Source of the DNA: Entomortierella parvispora
Lineage: Eukaryota; Mortierellomycota; Mortierellomycetes; Mortierellales; Mortierellaceae
NCBI GenBank assembly: GCA_963573315.1
Contig: OY752145.1
Span: forward strand, 682,001 to 746,000
DNA: 64,000 nucleotides
Direction of reading: 5' to 3'
In this document: in pieces, positions 13,251 through 24,900 of the stretch
Layout of the letters: each line of letters opens with the position of its first letter
How positions within the stretch are numbered: the stretch's first letter is position 1
The notes under the pieces: generated by a model
What the model was told of the DNA's origin: nothing
What the model saw: only the letters and a program-made list of their open reading frames with translations
The model's database searches: none
Program-made: the position numbers and the translations under genes

Positions 13251-13628
13251 GGTGAGATTGCTTGGATGATTCTCGTACGCTATGCGCACGGCTGGCCAAG
13301 TGTCGTTCCACGCGCGAAGCTACATAACTCTCGTCAACATCGGTGGACATTCTTCTGCGAACAGTCTGTCAGAGAGCAGGAGTGAAGGAAGGAGAATTTT
13401 GGATGGTTGGGAGCAGAGTCAGATCAATCACTGAAGGAATACACGCGTGAAAAAGGCATAAAGATGAGGCAGAACAGGACGGTTGAGAAATATAATCTTT
13501 TGTACCTGAGGCTCGCTGATTCTCATACCCTTCATCGCTTCCTGGGCAGAGATCCTCTCTGCCACGAACGGGTCCTGAACATCAGCCTGAGTCTGAGCAG
13601 TGTTCGAAAGAGGTGCAGCAGTGTTCAT
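10860..13628 (-). CDS. Snf1/AMPK-related (CAMKL) Ser/Thr protein kinase (748 aa)
   Basis: Exons on the minus strand: 13628-13506, 13365-12805, 12626-12094, 12008-11833 and 11713-10860. The kinase domain spans about residues 240-495. It has a glycine loop GQGNFGKV, Lys270 in VAVK, the catalytic loop HRDLKPEN, a DFG in VADFGFGN and a T-loop [15 protein letters not shown] whose Thr would be the activating site. It then has [20 protein letters not shown]. The N-terminus contains a 12-His run coded by CAT/CAC repeats and Gln/His-rich sequence. The C-terminus is Pro/Gln/Ser-rich and disordered, ending in a basic tail. I chose 13628 because a clean donor (CAG/GTACAA) joins in phase 0 to the exon containing the next ATG at 13350. 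A start at 13350 remains possible. The exact relative (Kin4, SNRK, NUAK type) is not resolved. Confidence 0.88.
13197..13260 (-). repeat. Coding CAT/CAC repeat, poly-His tract of the kinase
   Basis: Trinucleotide-type repeat (ATG/GTG on the plus strand) encoding about 12 consecutive His followed by further His/Gln-rich sequence. Confidence 0.8.
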
Positions 13629-14944
13629 GGTGGAAGAGGGATGGGGTATGATGGCGGGAAGATGAGGATTTGATTTGGTAGATTGACCAGGAGTTGGTGG
13701 TACGAACGAGCTGACAAGAGACGCGTCGTGGATATTGTAGGCTGTTGATGAGATTATGGAAGAACGTTACTGAGGGTACTGAGGGCAATGATTGCACTGC
13801 AGGAGGGTAATTGGCGAACAGCAGTAAGGGAAGAGAAGGCGAGAGAGAGAGGAAAAGAGAAGCGAGCGAGAGAGAGAGAAAGAGGCGAGAGGGAGAGAAG
13901 AGCAGAGAGAGGATCGAGTGTGTCTGCAGCAACGCACTAGTCCAACAACACATATAAAAGTGGAGGAGGGAGGGGAGCGAATGAAGTTTATGCATCCCCA
14001 TTTCGCTCATTTCGTGCCATTGGCGACTCGCAGCCTGCATAGCACTCTGCATCCATATGCAATTGCCCATTCGCTTCATAGTTGGAATCGTAACATCCTA
14101 CTGCATGGAGCACCTCCATGCGCCAGACCGGGGCATCTCTCCGGAAGCGGATTCGTCCCAACATTGGAATCTGGCAGTTGGGACTTTTTTTTTTTTTTTT
14201 TTTTCCTCGTCTTCTGTTCTTTCATGTTATTCCCAAGTGCGTTAGGGAGGCGATAGGAGAGCGTCAATGGGTCGTCAGAGTTGGTCCCAACTGTTGACGA
14301 CCCGCAACAAATAAAATGATATTTGAAGAAAGAGAAGAGGACCACGGCCTGCATGACGGCGCAGTGTGCGCGTTTCGACTTTTGGGGCTAACCTGAAGTC
14401 CCTGCCCGAGAGCCGTTGCTGTTCGGCCGCGGACAATAGGAATATCGATCATGACCAACGTTGATCTCACAGCAAGATAGTTAGCTGACGGTACAAACTT
14501 ACCCTGTCTATATTTTGACTCTCATTTCCAATCGTCAAGCGGATGATAGGACAGGAAGAAATAGGCTAGAGTGAAAATGATAGCAGAGAGGATTCTCTCG
14601 TACAGGAGCACGACCAAGTCCTCTGGGAGGGGTTCTTTGCAAGGACGCGTCGAAATATATTATTCCTGCGATTTTTAACGTTAAATCCAGGCAAAGAAAT
14701 CTACACTGACGTCACCCGCGCCGTCTAAGGCGTTGCGCGTCCTGAAAGGAGTTCCGCTGGCATGCATGACACATTGACTGTTCATTCATTCTGTCTTCTT
14801 CTTCTTGTTCATTCCATTCATTCATCAAGCAGGCGCACGCAGACACATCTCCAGGACACAGCACACGCATTCTTTGGCCTCACTCGACGCTCACCTATAC
14901 CTACACCTACACCAACAACAAACGTAGACTCGAAACCAGCAGCC
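13629..14944. other. Divergent intergenic region, kinase (-) and RPN12 (+)
   Basis: A 1.3 kb region with no credible gene. Purine tracts (GAGAGA) at about 13840-13905 are pyrimidine-rich on the kinase strand and look like its promoter or leader. A T-run of 19 lies near 14186. Two GACGCGTC motifs (13730 and 14645 areas) contain the ACGCGT (MCB-type) core. Confidence 0.5.
14707..14714. promoter_or_regulatory. Perfect CRE palindrome TGACGTCA upstream of RPN12
   Basis: Exact ATF/CREB-type octamer 231 bp before the RPN12 start codon; the same octamer precedes the E2 gene at 8757. Confidence 0.45.
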
Positions 14945-16260
14945 ATGGCCGTCCCAGAAGTCAAGAAGCTTGCACAGGCTCTTAACCAGGAGTACAACAA
15001 GGCCAACCCAGACCTCGCAAAGTGCGGACAATACCTTACGCAGCTCAAGGTATGGATTGCTCGCCATTGGTCTCCACTGGTCTTTAGGCAGCATGACAGT
15101 TTCACTCCGAGAAAACTTCCATGTGACATTCCTCTTAACCTTCACCTGCATCGCATATAGATCGCGCTGATCGAGCTCCAGTACTTGACACACGACGACA
15201 AGCACAACAACATCGAGGAGCTCACATTGGCGCGTAAGTTTTCGAACAAAACGCAGTTTTTTTACCATCTTCTTGTGTTTCAAAAGGATTACCGGACTAG
15301 GATTCTTTTACCAACTATTGAGCATGCCTTTTGACCTTATAGGCGATGTCCTCGAGATTGGAGCACAATGGAGCGTTCGCACAAAGGATATTCCTTCATT
15401 CGAGCGTTACATGGCTCAGCTCCAGACCTACTATAACGACCACCCGTAAGTATTCTGGATCAAGATACCCAGTTTCAGGCAAAAAATGGACCATTTGTGA
15501 AAAAAGGAAACAGGAGCTGATCGTGAATGGTTGATCTCTTTGTGTTCTAGCAACCTGCCCGCGTCGCCCTTGAAATACAACCTGATCGGACTCAACTTGC
15601 TCTGCCTCTTGTCCCAGAACAGGATCTCAGACTTTCATACAGCATTGGAGACCATTGACCCAGAACAATTGCACAGTAACCCTGCGATCCAACATCCCAT
15701 CAAGTTGGAGCAGTCATTGATGGAAGGAAGTTACAACAGGGTGTGGAGCTCACGGTCAGAGGTTCCTTCCAAGGAGTACCTCTTTTTCATTGACATCCTG
15801 ATGGACACGATCAGGTAACGATCTGGGCTCCTACATCTTGATTTCTTACTCAAAATCGAGCCAGTCAAGGGGTTTAACCCAACCAATGGTTTTATTGTGT
15901 TTTTTACTTGTAGAAACGAGATCGCCAGCTGCAGTGAAAAGGCATACACAAGCTTGCCTCTTGCTGATGCAGGAACCTTGCTTTTCTTTACAAACATGGC
16001 CGACATTCTCAACTTCGCTCAGGAGGTAAGGGTGGCACTCTACTGATTTTTAACAGACTGCGGGACAGCTCAGACTCTACGACATGTACTAATGGGTAAC
16101 GATTCTCCAACTGGATGTTTTGTAGAGAAACTGGAAGATCAACCCTGCCGAGCAAAAGGCGTACTTCCATTCGGATGCGGATGAAAAGATCAACATTCCT
16201 TCAGAGCAGATCATCAAGCAGACTATGTTCTATGCTAGAGACATGGATCGTATCGTTTAA
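14945..16260 (+). CDS. RPN12: 26S proteasome lid subunit RPN12/PSMD8 (263 aa)
   Basis: Subunit of the 19S regulatory particle lid, incorporated last in lid assembly (family knowledge). Six exons: 14945-15049, 15161-15233, 15343-15445, 15551-15814, 15914-16025 and 16126-16260. All junctions have GT-AG ends and conserve frame. The protein matches the CSN8/PSMD8/eIF3K domain throughout: [21 protein letters not shown], an [18 protein letters not shown] helix pair, and a winged-helix end with [20 protein letters not shown]. Its length is close to the yeast protein (274). The CRE octamer lies at 14707. Its 3' end converges on the quinolinate phosphoribosyltransferase gene, with 206 bp between the stops. 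Confidence 0.95.
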
Positions 16261-16442
16261 AGAAACGGCGCGCAAGACTCAATTTCTTCATAGAAGGGTC
16301 CTGCAATTAAAGCAAACAGCTTTTTTCAAACTGAAAACTTTTGCAATTGATGAATTCCACTAGGGTGCTATATATCAATGTGTCATGACATTGGTCCTAT
16401 TCACCTATTTCCTCAAACTTTTCAAAGTTCACCCTGCAGCCA

Positions 16443-16448
16443 TTTATT
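16443..16448 (-). terminator. Candidate poly(A) signal, QPRT gene
   Basis: AATAAA on the minus strand (TTTATT on plus), 19 bp after the QPRT stop codon. Confidence 0.35.
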
Positions 16449-16466
16449 CTATACAATTGTAAAAAC

Positions 16467-17787
16467 TTAGTCCTTCTGAACCTTGAGTGAAAAGTCCACG
16501 AAGGAAACGCCCTGAGTCATGGATCCCAAGCTGATGATATCAATGGCTAAACGAAAGTAAAGAATGGGAGGAGTTAGAGCCAGCTATACATTCCGAGAGA
16601 ACTGAACAAAAGGGAGTTATTTGATTTACCATCGCAGAAGTAGCTCTCGATAGTCTGCTCAGTGACTCCACCGCTGCACTCAATCAAGACCTGACGACCC
16701 TTGGCAGCCCAGCGCTGTTTGATGCTGGCACCGGCAGCCTTGAGGGCGTCACCCTTGAAGTTGTCGAGCATCACAATGTCGGCACCGGCAGCAATGGCCT
16801 CATCAGCCTCCTCTTCTGAGCGGCACTCGACCTCAATCTTCAATGCAAATCCTCCAACGGCCTTGGCCTTTTGAACAGCAGCCGTGATGGAGCCTGAGGT
16901 ATAAAATGGGTAAACCAAAACAGAACATGGATTAATAACTCTTCTTTTTTCTATCGAGATTTAAGCGGAATGGTACAAAAAAGTCTGAGTCTGATCGTTC
17001 ATTCTTTTTCTTTGTTCATTACCTGTGCTCCAGACATGGTTATCCTTGAGCATGATCATGGAAGAAAGATCCATGCGATGGGTATCGGCGCCTCCGACCA
17101 ACATGCCGTATTTCTCGACCAGGCGGAATCCGGGGGTGGTCTTGCGGGTGCCTGCAATCGCACCCTTGAAGCCATTCTTTTCCTTCAAGAGGCGGAGGCG
17201 GTGAGCCTGAGAAGCAATGCCACTGCAGCGGGCCATCATGTTGAGTGCAGTCCGCTCACCGATCAAGATCTGACGGACGGGTCCATAAACATGGGCACAG
17301 GTCTGAATAGGCTTTAAGACCTCGCCTTCCTTAACATGCCATTCGACGCTAAGAGAGAGAGGGGCGGAGGGTCAAGAACAAGAGACGGATGGATCAGTTA
17401 TACAAGTGCCGGAAGTACTATGAAATAGAAGACGGAAAGGAATAACTCACCGACATCCGAGCTGAGTAAAGATCTCGGTGAAGAACGGAACGCCGGCAAC
17501 AACACCCTACGATTTTCAAAGGACGACTTGTTAAACAACCCTATCCAACAGTTACAATTGTAACAGAGTACGCAGCAGAAACAAAGATAGACCCTTGAGA
17601 AGAGAGTCCAAGGACAGGCTGTTCATACCTCGCTTTTGCCGTAAAGAATAGCGGTTGTTGGTTTTTCTCCCACGACATATCCGCCATAGTCGAACGAGGG
17701 AATGTCCTCCTGGAGCCATTCCGTGATCTTTGTCTTCCAGTTGGGAGGGAGGAGATGCTCATGGGTGTTGCTCTGGACGGCCGACAT
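16467..17787 (-). CDS. BNA6: Quinolinate phosphoribosyltransferase (decarboxylating) (294 aa)
   Basis: Converts quinolinate and PRPP to nicotinate mononucleotide, CO2 and PPi in de novo NAD synthesis. Exons (minus): 17787-17629, 17506-17451, 17348-17023, 16893-16630 and 16546-16467. Diagnostic segments are [76 protein letters not shown] and [10 protein letters not shown]. These supply the Arg/Lys/His residues of the quinolinate and phosphate sites. Length equals the eukaryotic enzyme. A longer open frame that starts at 17849 lies in another frame and is not the product. Tryptophan-derived quinolinate is the expected source; no other pathway gene is nearby. Confidence 0.95.
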
Positions 17788-18194
17788 GGTTGTGGTTGTG
17801 GGTAGCTAATTTGGTTGAATGAAGGAGGTTGATGAACGAAAGAAGACATGATGCGACACCGTAAAAATGTTCACCTCCGCGCGTGCGAAAATGTGACTGG
17901 GCAGGATGATTCACATTCTACAAGCGGCTGCAACCCCACATTTGCGTTCACTCCGCAACCTCCTTTGTTTCCCTCCTCTTCCCGTCACCTTGGCCCCTGA
18001 GCACCGATCGATCAGCTGCGCTCGGAGATGAGAAATGAGAAGATCCAAACCACACATGGTCATCCGCATAGACTAGCTACGGTTTGTAATGCGACGTGTT
18101 GGGTATGCAAGAAAAGAAAAGAAAAAAAAATATACAATTTGTTCCGAGTCATTTTTCTTCATTGTCGACTATCTGTCTTCCGGAGGTTGTCCAT
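17788..18194. other. Upstream region of QPRT and 3' end of the SNARE gene
   Basis: About 400 bp without a gene. It holds the QPRT promoter and the SNARE 3' UTR; no distinctive element is seen beyond an A-run at about 18120. Confidence 0.5.
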
Positions 18195-19433
18195 CTATAT
18201 TTTGATGACAATGATGAGGATGACCACTAGGCCCATAATGATCATCCATGATCCTACGAGACGCGAGAGTATGCATTTACAATTGTTAGCACGTGTTGTA
18301 CCCGCCCGTAGAAAAAGAGATTGACCCTTTCCTCTCTGCCTACAGCATTTGAAAGTCCTTTGCCAGTGATCCTTACCACAGCCCTTGGTTCCTTTGGCGA
18401 CTTTGGACAGTTGCTTGCTTGCAATCTGCAGCCGATTTCCGGTACGTTCCACCAAATGATCCGTGTCCTCCAGCATATCTACATGAGTGTCGAGTTCATC
18501 TCCAATCATCAAGCCAATCTCTTGTTGTCGTCCCAAAGCATCACTGAGGCGATCCAAATTCTGGTCCTGGTCTGATGACAATTAAAAATGGAGCAATTTC
18601 AAATTAGCACCCTGGTTTCTTTTCTTTTCTTTGTGCACTGTTTGTCCAACAAGATAGCATGATGTGTCGCGTATCATCTTTTCTTTACCTTCCACGATTC
18701 TTTGTTGAAGCTGTAGCATCTGACTATTGTCCAAATTATCAACTTCGACCTCATGTTCTGAAAACCGTACCACTTTGGATCTCGAGTGTCTTGTCGATCC
18801 TTGGTTCAAGCCCAACAGTACAGCCCTAAAGGAGATGTAATAAACGTGGCACCACCAACGGTTAAGGATCAATTCTTGCATACAAAAAGTAGCGTTCACT
18901 TTCCCATGGGATCTCCAGACGTTTTTTCTATTTGAGCCCACTAATCCATGTAACGAGTTTGACAGTAGAAAGGGAGGAACAAAAAAAAAAAAGATGAAAC
19001 GGGGTGTTGGGGTGTTGGGGGGTTTACCTTGCATCTGCATCATCCTTGTCCTGTAAGAGTGCCTCCAATTTCTCAAGCTGTTGCTGCAACTTGATCAGGG
19101 TATCTTCTCGACTTGCGAGTTCTTTGGAAGGCCTAACAACATTGAATAAAGAGAAGGTGAGTGACAAGTCTGAATAGGACTGATACTCAAACACACACTC
19201 TCACAAAAAAAAAAAAAAAGAAAGGCTTCTTACACTGAGCCGTCTTGTTCTGCTTGCGAGAGTTCTTCCTCCAGTTGTTGAAGACCTTCCCGCAGACGCG
19301 GCATGTTCTTTTCGATGGTCTTGTCCTGAGATGCAGAGCTGAGGCCATTGGTCCGACATCTGTTTCGCTCAAAGACTGTGACGAGGGTGCTGTCGGCAAT
19401 GAGGCCCAGCTTTGAGCCCCATGTGGCGTCCAT
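18195..19433 (-). CDS. Qc-SNARE of the syntaxin-8/Syn8 type (231 aa)
   Basis: Membrane-anchored SNARE, expected in late-endosome or vacuole fusion (family knowledge). Exons (minus): 19433-19234, 19132-19028, 18825-18689, 18571-18377 and 18253-18195. The N-terminal about 100 residues form coiled-coil-rich helices. The SNARE motif begins with QDQNLDRLSDALGRQQEIG and continues through GDELDTHVDMLEDTD to RLQIASKQLSKVAKGTKG. The conserved zero-layer Gln falls in it. The last exon encodes a single transmembrane anchor (WMIIMGLVVILIIVIKI) with only two residues after it. Length matches syntaxin-8 (236). It is divergent from the helicase gene, with 293 bp between start codons. Confidence 0.9.
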
Positions 19434-19721
19434 TGTGGGTATAGGAGAAAGAGAGGAGAGAGGAGGAGAAGGAGGGGAGGAAGAAGAAAGAATGCACAGA
19501 AAGGAGTAGAGGGGGAGAGGGGTTGGGGCAAAGTGTGGAGAAGAGGAGGAGGAGGAGAGGAGACGAGGAGAGAAAGGTGCCAAGAACGAGAAGGGGGCCG
19601 TGTGACTTGAGGGAATGAACAAAGAGGCGAAAGAGTTCGACTCCCGATTCAGCCACCACTAAAAAGAACAGCGCTTTTCGCTTTCTTTCTTTCTTCTTCA
19701 ATCGAATCAGCCCAGCGGATC

Positions 19722-19730
19722 ATGCCATGA
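19722..19730 (+). promoter_or_regulatory. Minimal uORF overlapping the helicase start codon
   Basis: ATG CCA TGA. The two-codon upstream frame ends in TGA at 19728-19730, and this stop overlaps the main ATG at 19727 by two bases (ATGA). If the leader includes it, termination-reinitiation or leaky scanning could set helicase expression. Confidence 0.45.
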
Positions 19731-21921
19731 CCCTCGACCGGTTCCATTCCAGCGATGTGCGCATCAGCGAGGACCTCGACTTCTCCTCCCTTGTCTCCAA
19801 CCCCGCGCTCCTCAAAGGACTTGTCGAGTCAGGATACCAGCGGCCGTCACCCATTCAGCTGAAAACCATTCCTCTCGGCAGACTGGGCCTGGATCTCATT
19901 GCCCAGGCAAAATCAGGCACTGGCAAAACAATTGTCTTTAGCGTCATTGCTATTGAAGCCGTACTCTCCTGTAAACATGGTTCCAGCAGCCAAACATCTG
20001 GCGGAGCTACGCAGGACAAGGACAAGGTGATAGAGTCACCAAGAGCCATCATTGTCGCGCCAACTCGAGAAATTGCTGTCCAGATTCAAGAGGTGATCTT
20101 CAACCTGGTCCGATCCGAGCTATCAGACAGGGTCACTTGCCACGTCATGATAGGTGGTATGCCCATTGCACAGGACAAGGAAAACCTCAAAAACTGTTCT
20201 ATTGTTGTGGGAACTCCTGGAAGAATCAAGTCTCTGTTGGATACGGACCATTTGAAGACGGATAACATTCGATTGCTGGTTCTGGACGAAGCTGACAAGC
20301 TGATGGAGAGTGCGTTCAAGGGAGATATATTCGCCATTACCAAAGGACTTGGACCCGTTAAGCAAGTGATGGCATTCTCGGCTACGTACGATGACGCCCT
20401 ATTAGCAGAGCTGGATCATCTAGTCAAGAATCCTGTCTATGTCATGCTCACCGATGGAACTCCAGAATTGGAAGGTAACTTTTAGCTCCCCCCTCCCTGG
20501 TTCTGCATTCACTAAAAGAAAGTAATGAACACTAGGCAGCCAAGTATTGACAAGCGCCATTCTTCATTTACTAGGTGTCATGCAGTACTTCAAAGTGGCT
20601 CAGCTGGACGAGAGGCAGAAAAAGGGCTCGGTGTTTTTAAAGCAGGACTTTATGGCAGAGGCCAAGTTTTCGGAACTGGAGGGTCTCTTCACACATGTGC
20701 CCTTCTACCAGGCCATGGTGTTTCTGAACCACCGAGGACGCGCCTCCAACCTGGTCACTTTTCTAAACAAGAGAGGTTGGCCATCCATGCATATCACCTC
20801 TGGTATTTCGCAGTCAGAGAGACTGGAAATTATGAGCAAAACTAGAAAATTTGAACTTCGAGTTCTTGTCTGCAGCGATCTGGTAAGATACACTATTGGT
20901 CTTCCCGCTTACATCTCAGTAGGAAATGAGAACGTAAAACACTCACTATCTGATAACCTTTGTATAGATCGCTCGAGGCATTGATGTAGACCGAGTCAAT
21001 TTAGTGGTGAATCTCGATCTCCCAAAGGATCCAGAAACGTACCTGCACCGGATTGGAAGAACGGGGCGCTATGGAACGACAGGACTGGCAGTTAGCATTG
21101 TGGACAAGGCAGAGCTAAAGACGATCGAGATTCTCCAAAAAGAGTACCACTTGACAATACAGGAGCTTTCTGGGAAGGATAAAGTGTTCAGTGAACTTAC
21201 TGATCACAGCAAGAACCGCCATCATGAACGACCATTACAAGCAGCAGAGGACAAGGATCGGTTTGAAAAGTTGGAGGCTGAGAGAGTTGAGCGGGAGGGG
21301 TATGTCCCAAGCGAAGATGAAGCTGAGAATGATTCGGCAATGACAGTAGGAATGATGGTTGATGACGAAGAAGATGGAGCTCAGGGTTCTCTCGAGTATT
21401 CTGCCCTGGAGGAGCCAAAGCTGAACAACTCAAAGAAACAGCATACTTCTAGAAAATCCAGGAAGAGGCGACACCCATCTCAATCCTTAAAGCCTGCAGC
21501 TATGTCCAGTTTTGATAAGAGTATCAAGCGGCCGCGACTGACAGAAGAAAGCCCTGTTGATATCACTGAGGGGACTGACGAGCCAGAATATCTAGAAAAG
21601 CAATACGATGAGCATGGAAGAGAACGTGCAGAGGAAGACGAAGAAGCCTACTACCATGGAGCCGAACAATATCATCCTTTTATACCCTACGAGACAGGCT
21701 ACGGGGCCCCACCACAATCGTCTCCATTCTATCCATTTCCAGGAATTGGTGAGTATGCAGGTAGGTACAACCTGCCATGGTACCCAAGTGATCCCTATGC
21801 CCACTACTACCATTCAGCCTATTACCACCAGCCTGCTATTCCACCCTATCCCACACGAGTATTCTTTCCTCCAGATCTGGTACTCTTCCCTGCATCTCCG
21901 TTTGACAATCATGACGGGTAG
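19727..21921 (+). CDS. DEAD-box RNA helicase, DDX20/Gemin3-like (669 aa)
   Basis: Exons 19727-20474, 20575-20882 and 20968-21921. The Q motif region ([18 protein letters not shown]), Walker A (AKSGTGKT, residues 61-68), APTREIA, GTPGR, DEAD in LDEADKL, SAT, and the second RecA domain ([26 protein letters not shown]) are all present. The [20 protein letters not shown] segment is characteristic of DDX20, the SMN-complex helicase, rather than of other DEAD-box families. After about residue 420 the protein is charged and then ends in a tail rich in Tyr, Pro and His (for example [17 protein letters not shown]). The assignment to DDX20 is by signature segments and would need a tree. The stop lies 78 bp from the stop of the converging protease gene. 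Confidence 0.88.
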
Positions 21922-21946
21922 CCACACTCTTTTATGTACAGCAAAA

Positions 21947-21952
21947 AATAAA
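21947..21952 (+). terminator. Candidate poly(A) signal, helicase gene
   Basis: AATAAA 26 bp after the stop, inside the 78-bp spacer shared with the convergent protease gene. Confidence 0.5.
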
Positions 21953-21999
21953 GAAAACAATAACTAGAGTTTGAAGCAACTATGGATACTGGGGATCCT

Positions 22000-24900
22000 T
22001 TAGATGTCGTCAATGTTCTTCGTCTCGAGCTGGAATCCAATCTTCTTGAATCCCTCCGAGATATCCTTGACCTTGGTGGTCGCGCTGGTGACGACGACGA
22101 TCGAGTTGTCTGGGCTAAAGACGTTGCGCAAGTACTTGTCCATGGCATGCTGCATCTGCTCGGGCGTCACGGCCTGGACGCGCTCCAAGAACTCCTTGTT
22201 GTAGTTGGCAGAGACCTTCTTCAAGACTTGGTTCATAAAAGCCTCAGTGGCCGCGCCAGAGATTGTCTCCTCCTTGCGAACAATTCTGTAGACGATACTG
22301 GCCTTGGCACCCTCGAGTTCCTGCTTGGCGAACTTGGTCTATATATTTGTGAGCAAGGAAATATTGCTTAGGAATTGAAAGAAAAAGAGAATTCCAGATT
22401 TTTTTTTGCAATTACCTTTCCAGTGGCGTAGTCCTCCACAATCTTGGCAGCAAGGTTGTAGGCTCTGAGAGCATCCGGAGAGCGGTAAATCGTGAAAGAC
22501 AAGAAACCGGCTTCAACATCAACACGGAGGTTGGCACCATAAACGGCACCGGAGCCGCGAAGCTGCTTCCAGAATGGGCCCTCAAGCGTATCCAAGCACT
22601 CTGTCAGAACCAACAAAGCAGCGTAGTCAGGGTCAAGGAAATCCGTGGGGCCACGAGCGACATGAGAAGCAAAGGAGCTCTCGATCGAGGGCATGTTGAC
22701 AACATATCCCTTCTTGCCAGGAGCCTTTCCAGCCTCGCTCCAAACCTGGCTCGAGAAGGGGATAGGGGCCAAAGTCGCAGCGGCATCTTTGGAGCCAAAG
22801 TTCTTGACCCAGGCAGTCTTGGGCTTATCCTGCTTCAGAATGTTGCCCTGGACCTGAATGTGAATATTGGCTGGTCGAGTCACTGTATCGCAATAAAATA
22901 AATAGATTAAAAAAAAAAAAACTATTAGAAGTCATTACAGCCGACAACCATACAGCCACAGAAGTAATGAACGTACAGATCTCGCGAAGCTCAGTCAAGG
23001 CCTTTACAACGGCCTGAGGATCTTTCTCCAATTGCTTCAAGACATCGGACAAGAACTTGGCTTGCTTGAGGACATTCAAAGACGCAATGTTGGATTTCTC
23101 GTAGTCATAGGTGATAACGTCCATGCAGGACTTGGACATCTAATCACAGTCAACAAGTAGGTTAGTAAAACTGCGAGCCTTGGCGCAGGACCAGTATCCT
23201 TAAAAGTAAAAGTGGAGCCTTACTCTTGAACCATCACGCTTTTGTTGAGGAATATCGTTCAACAGCTTGGTGGTGATGACTTTGAGACGCTCAACATCAA
23301 AGCGAGTGTGCCAAGTCATCTTTTGCAACCAGGCAATACCCTCGCTGTACTTGGCCTTTTCAGTCTTCAAAATGACCAAAGCCAACTGACGGAACATGCC
23401 GCCAACACCAACACCGCAGGCACGGCTGACAGTGTCTTGGTCAAGCAGCTTAACCACCTCCTCGAACGGTGTCTCCTTGCCTGTGGCGGCGTCAACCAAG
23501 GGAAGAGAGTAGAAGGAGTCAAAGTAGATATCCAAATAAGGTCTGAGATGGGAAGGCAGGTCGGTTGAGGTGAAGAACAGAGTCAGTTCGACAAACTCAG
23601 ACTTGATATCTGGGGAGATTCGGGCATGGGAAGAATAAAGTGAGTATGCTATGTCCATCACAGCTCGGTCTGCAAAATAAAATGGTCCATTCAATGCTTA
23701 CGGTCATATTCGATAAAGTAGGGAACTTTGGCAGTGTCACTATCGAGGTGTTTCTGAACCTCGTTATCACTAATAATGTTCGAAAAAGTATTAATATCAC
23801 CATAGGCGAGTAAAATGTCCACTTCATCCAACGTCTTGATCTTACAAATGCTTGTCAGGCTGGCTGCGGCCGCTGACGACCTTGATCATCTCAATTCCCT
23901 TGACATCAGGGATAGGGAAGTTGTCTATAGATTTAGAGAGAAAAAAAAAAGAAGCAAACAGGGAAGAGTTTAACGACGGTAGACATACGGCAGGATTGAA
24001 TGAACGGACGTTGCGTAGATCATTACCAAAGATGTAAGCAGGAACGGGAATGTCGTTCTGGGCCTGGTGTTTCTGGAGTGACTCCTCAAGCTCGTTAAGC
24101 TTCTTCTCGCCGAGGCGCTTTCTCTGCTCCTCAACACGGTTGGCCTCGTCCTCGGCCTGCTTGGCGGCATGGGCAGCAGAGGGCTTGGCGACAATGGTTG
24201 CTCTCTTGGCATCAATATAATATCTGAGGGGTTGACAGAATCGAAAAAGGTCAGATCAGGCTCGCAGTGACACATTTTCAACGGTTGCTAAAAAGGTACA
24301 GGAGCTTCTTACTCGCGAAGGTACTTGACCCAGGTTGCGTTATCGAAAGTAGCAACCTTGTCCAAGTTGTCAAGATCGTTTGTGAAGCCAGCCAAATCGC
24401 TGTCGTCCTTCTTTCCATACAAGGAATGGACCAAGCATGGCCAGGCAAGAGTCATATGATCGGTTTCAAGGCGATCCAGCAATTTCAACTTCTCGCGCTT
24501 GATTACAGCAGCCATACGGTCCATGTCGAAACCCTCCTTGACAATCCTGTCCAAAATGGCAAAGAACTTTGGCTCGACCTCTTCCAACTTTTCCGTGGGG
24601 ACGCTGTCAAATGACAGCTTAATTTCGGCGCGGATACGCTGAGAGGTGTAAAACTCCACAGCTACATAGAAGGTCCATTTGTCATTGACGTTAGCTTGTA
24701 AAAGCACATCTCAGAATGTATGCATCGCACTACGATATGAAGAGTAACTTACAGGTACAGTAAGGATCCTCAATTTCAACCATCTCCTTCTGCAAAACCG
24801 ACACGGCAGAGTCTGTCAAGTAGGTTTCAACAATGTCCAAAGCTTGGAACGTCAAGAAATCCTGGATCGTCAGACAAGGATTTGTTTGTAAGTCAGAGCT

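Noticed and set aside
17541-17849. 102-codon minus-strand frame beginning at 17849
   Set aside because: It is out of frame with the quinolinate phosphoribosyltransferase start at 17787 and runs into an intron.
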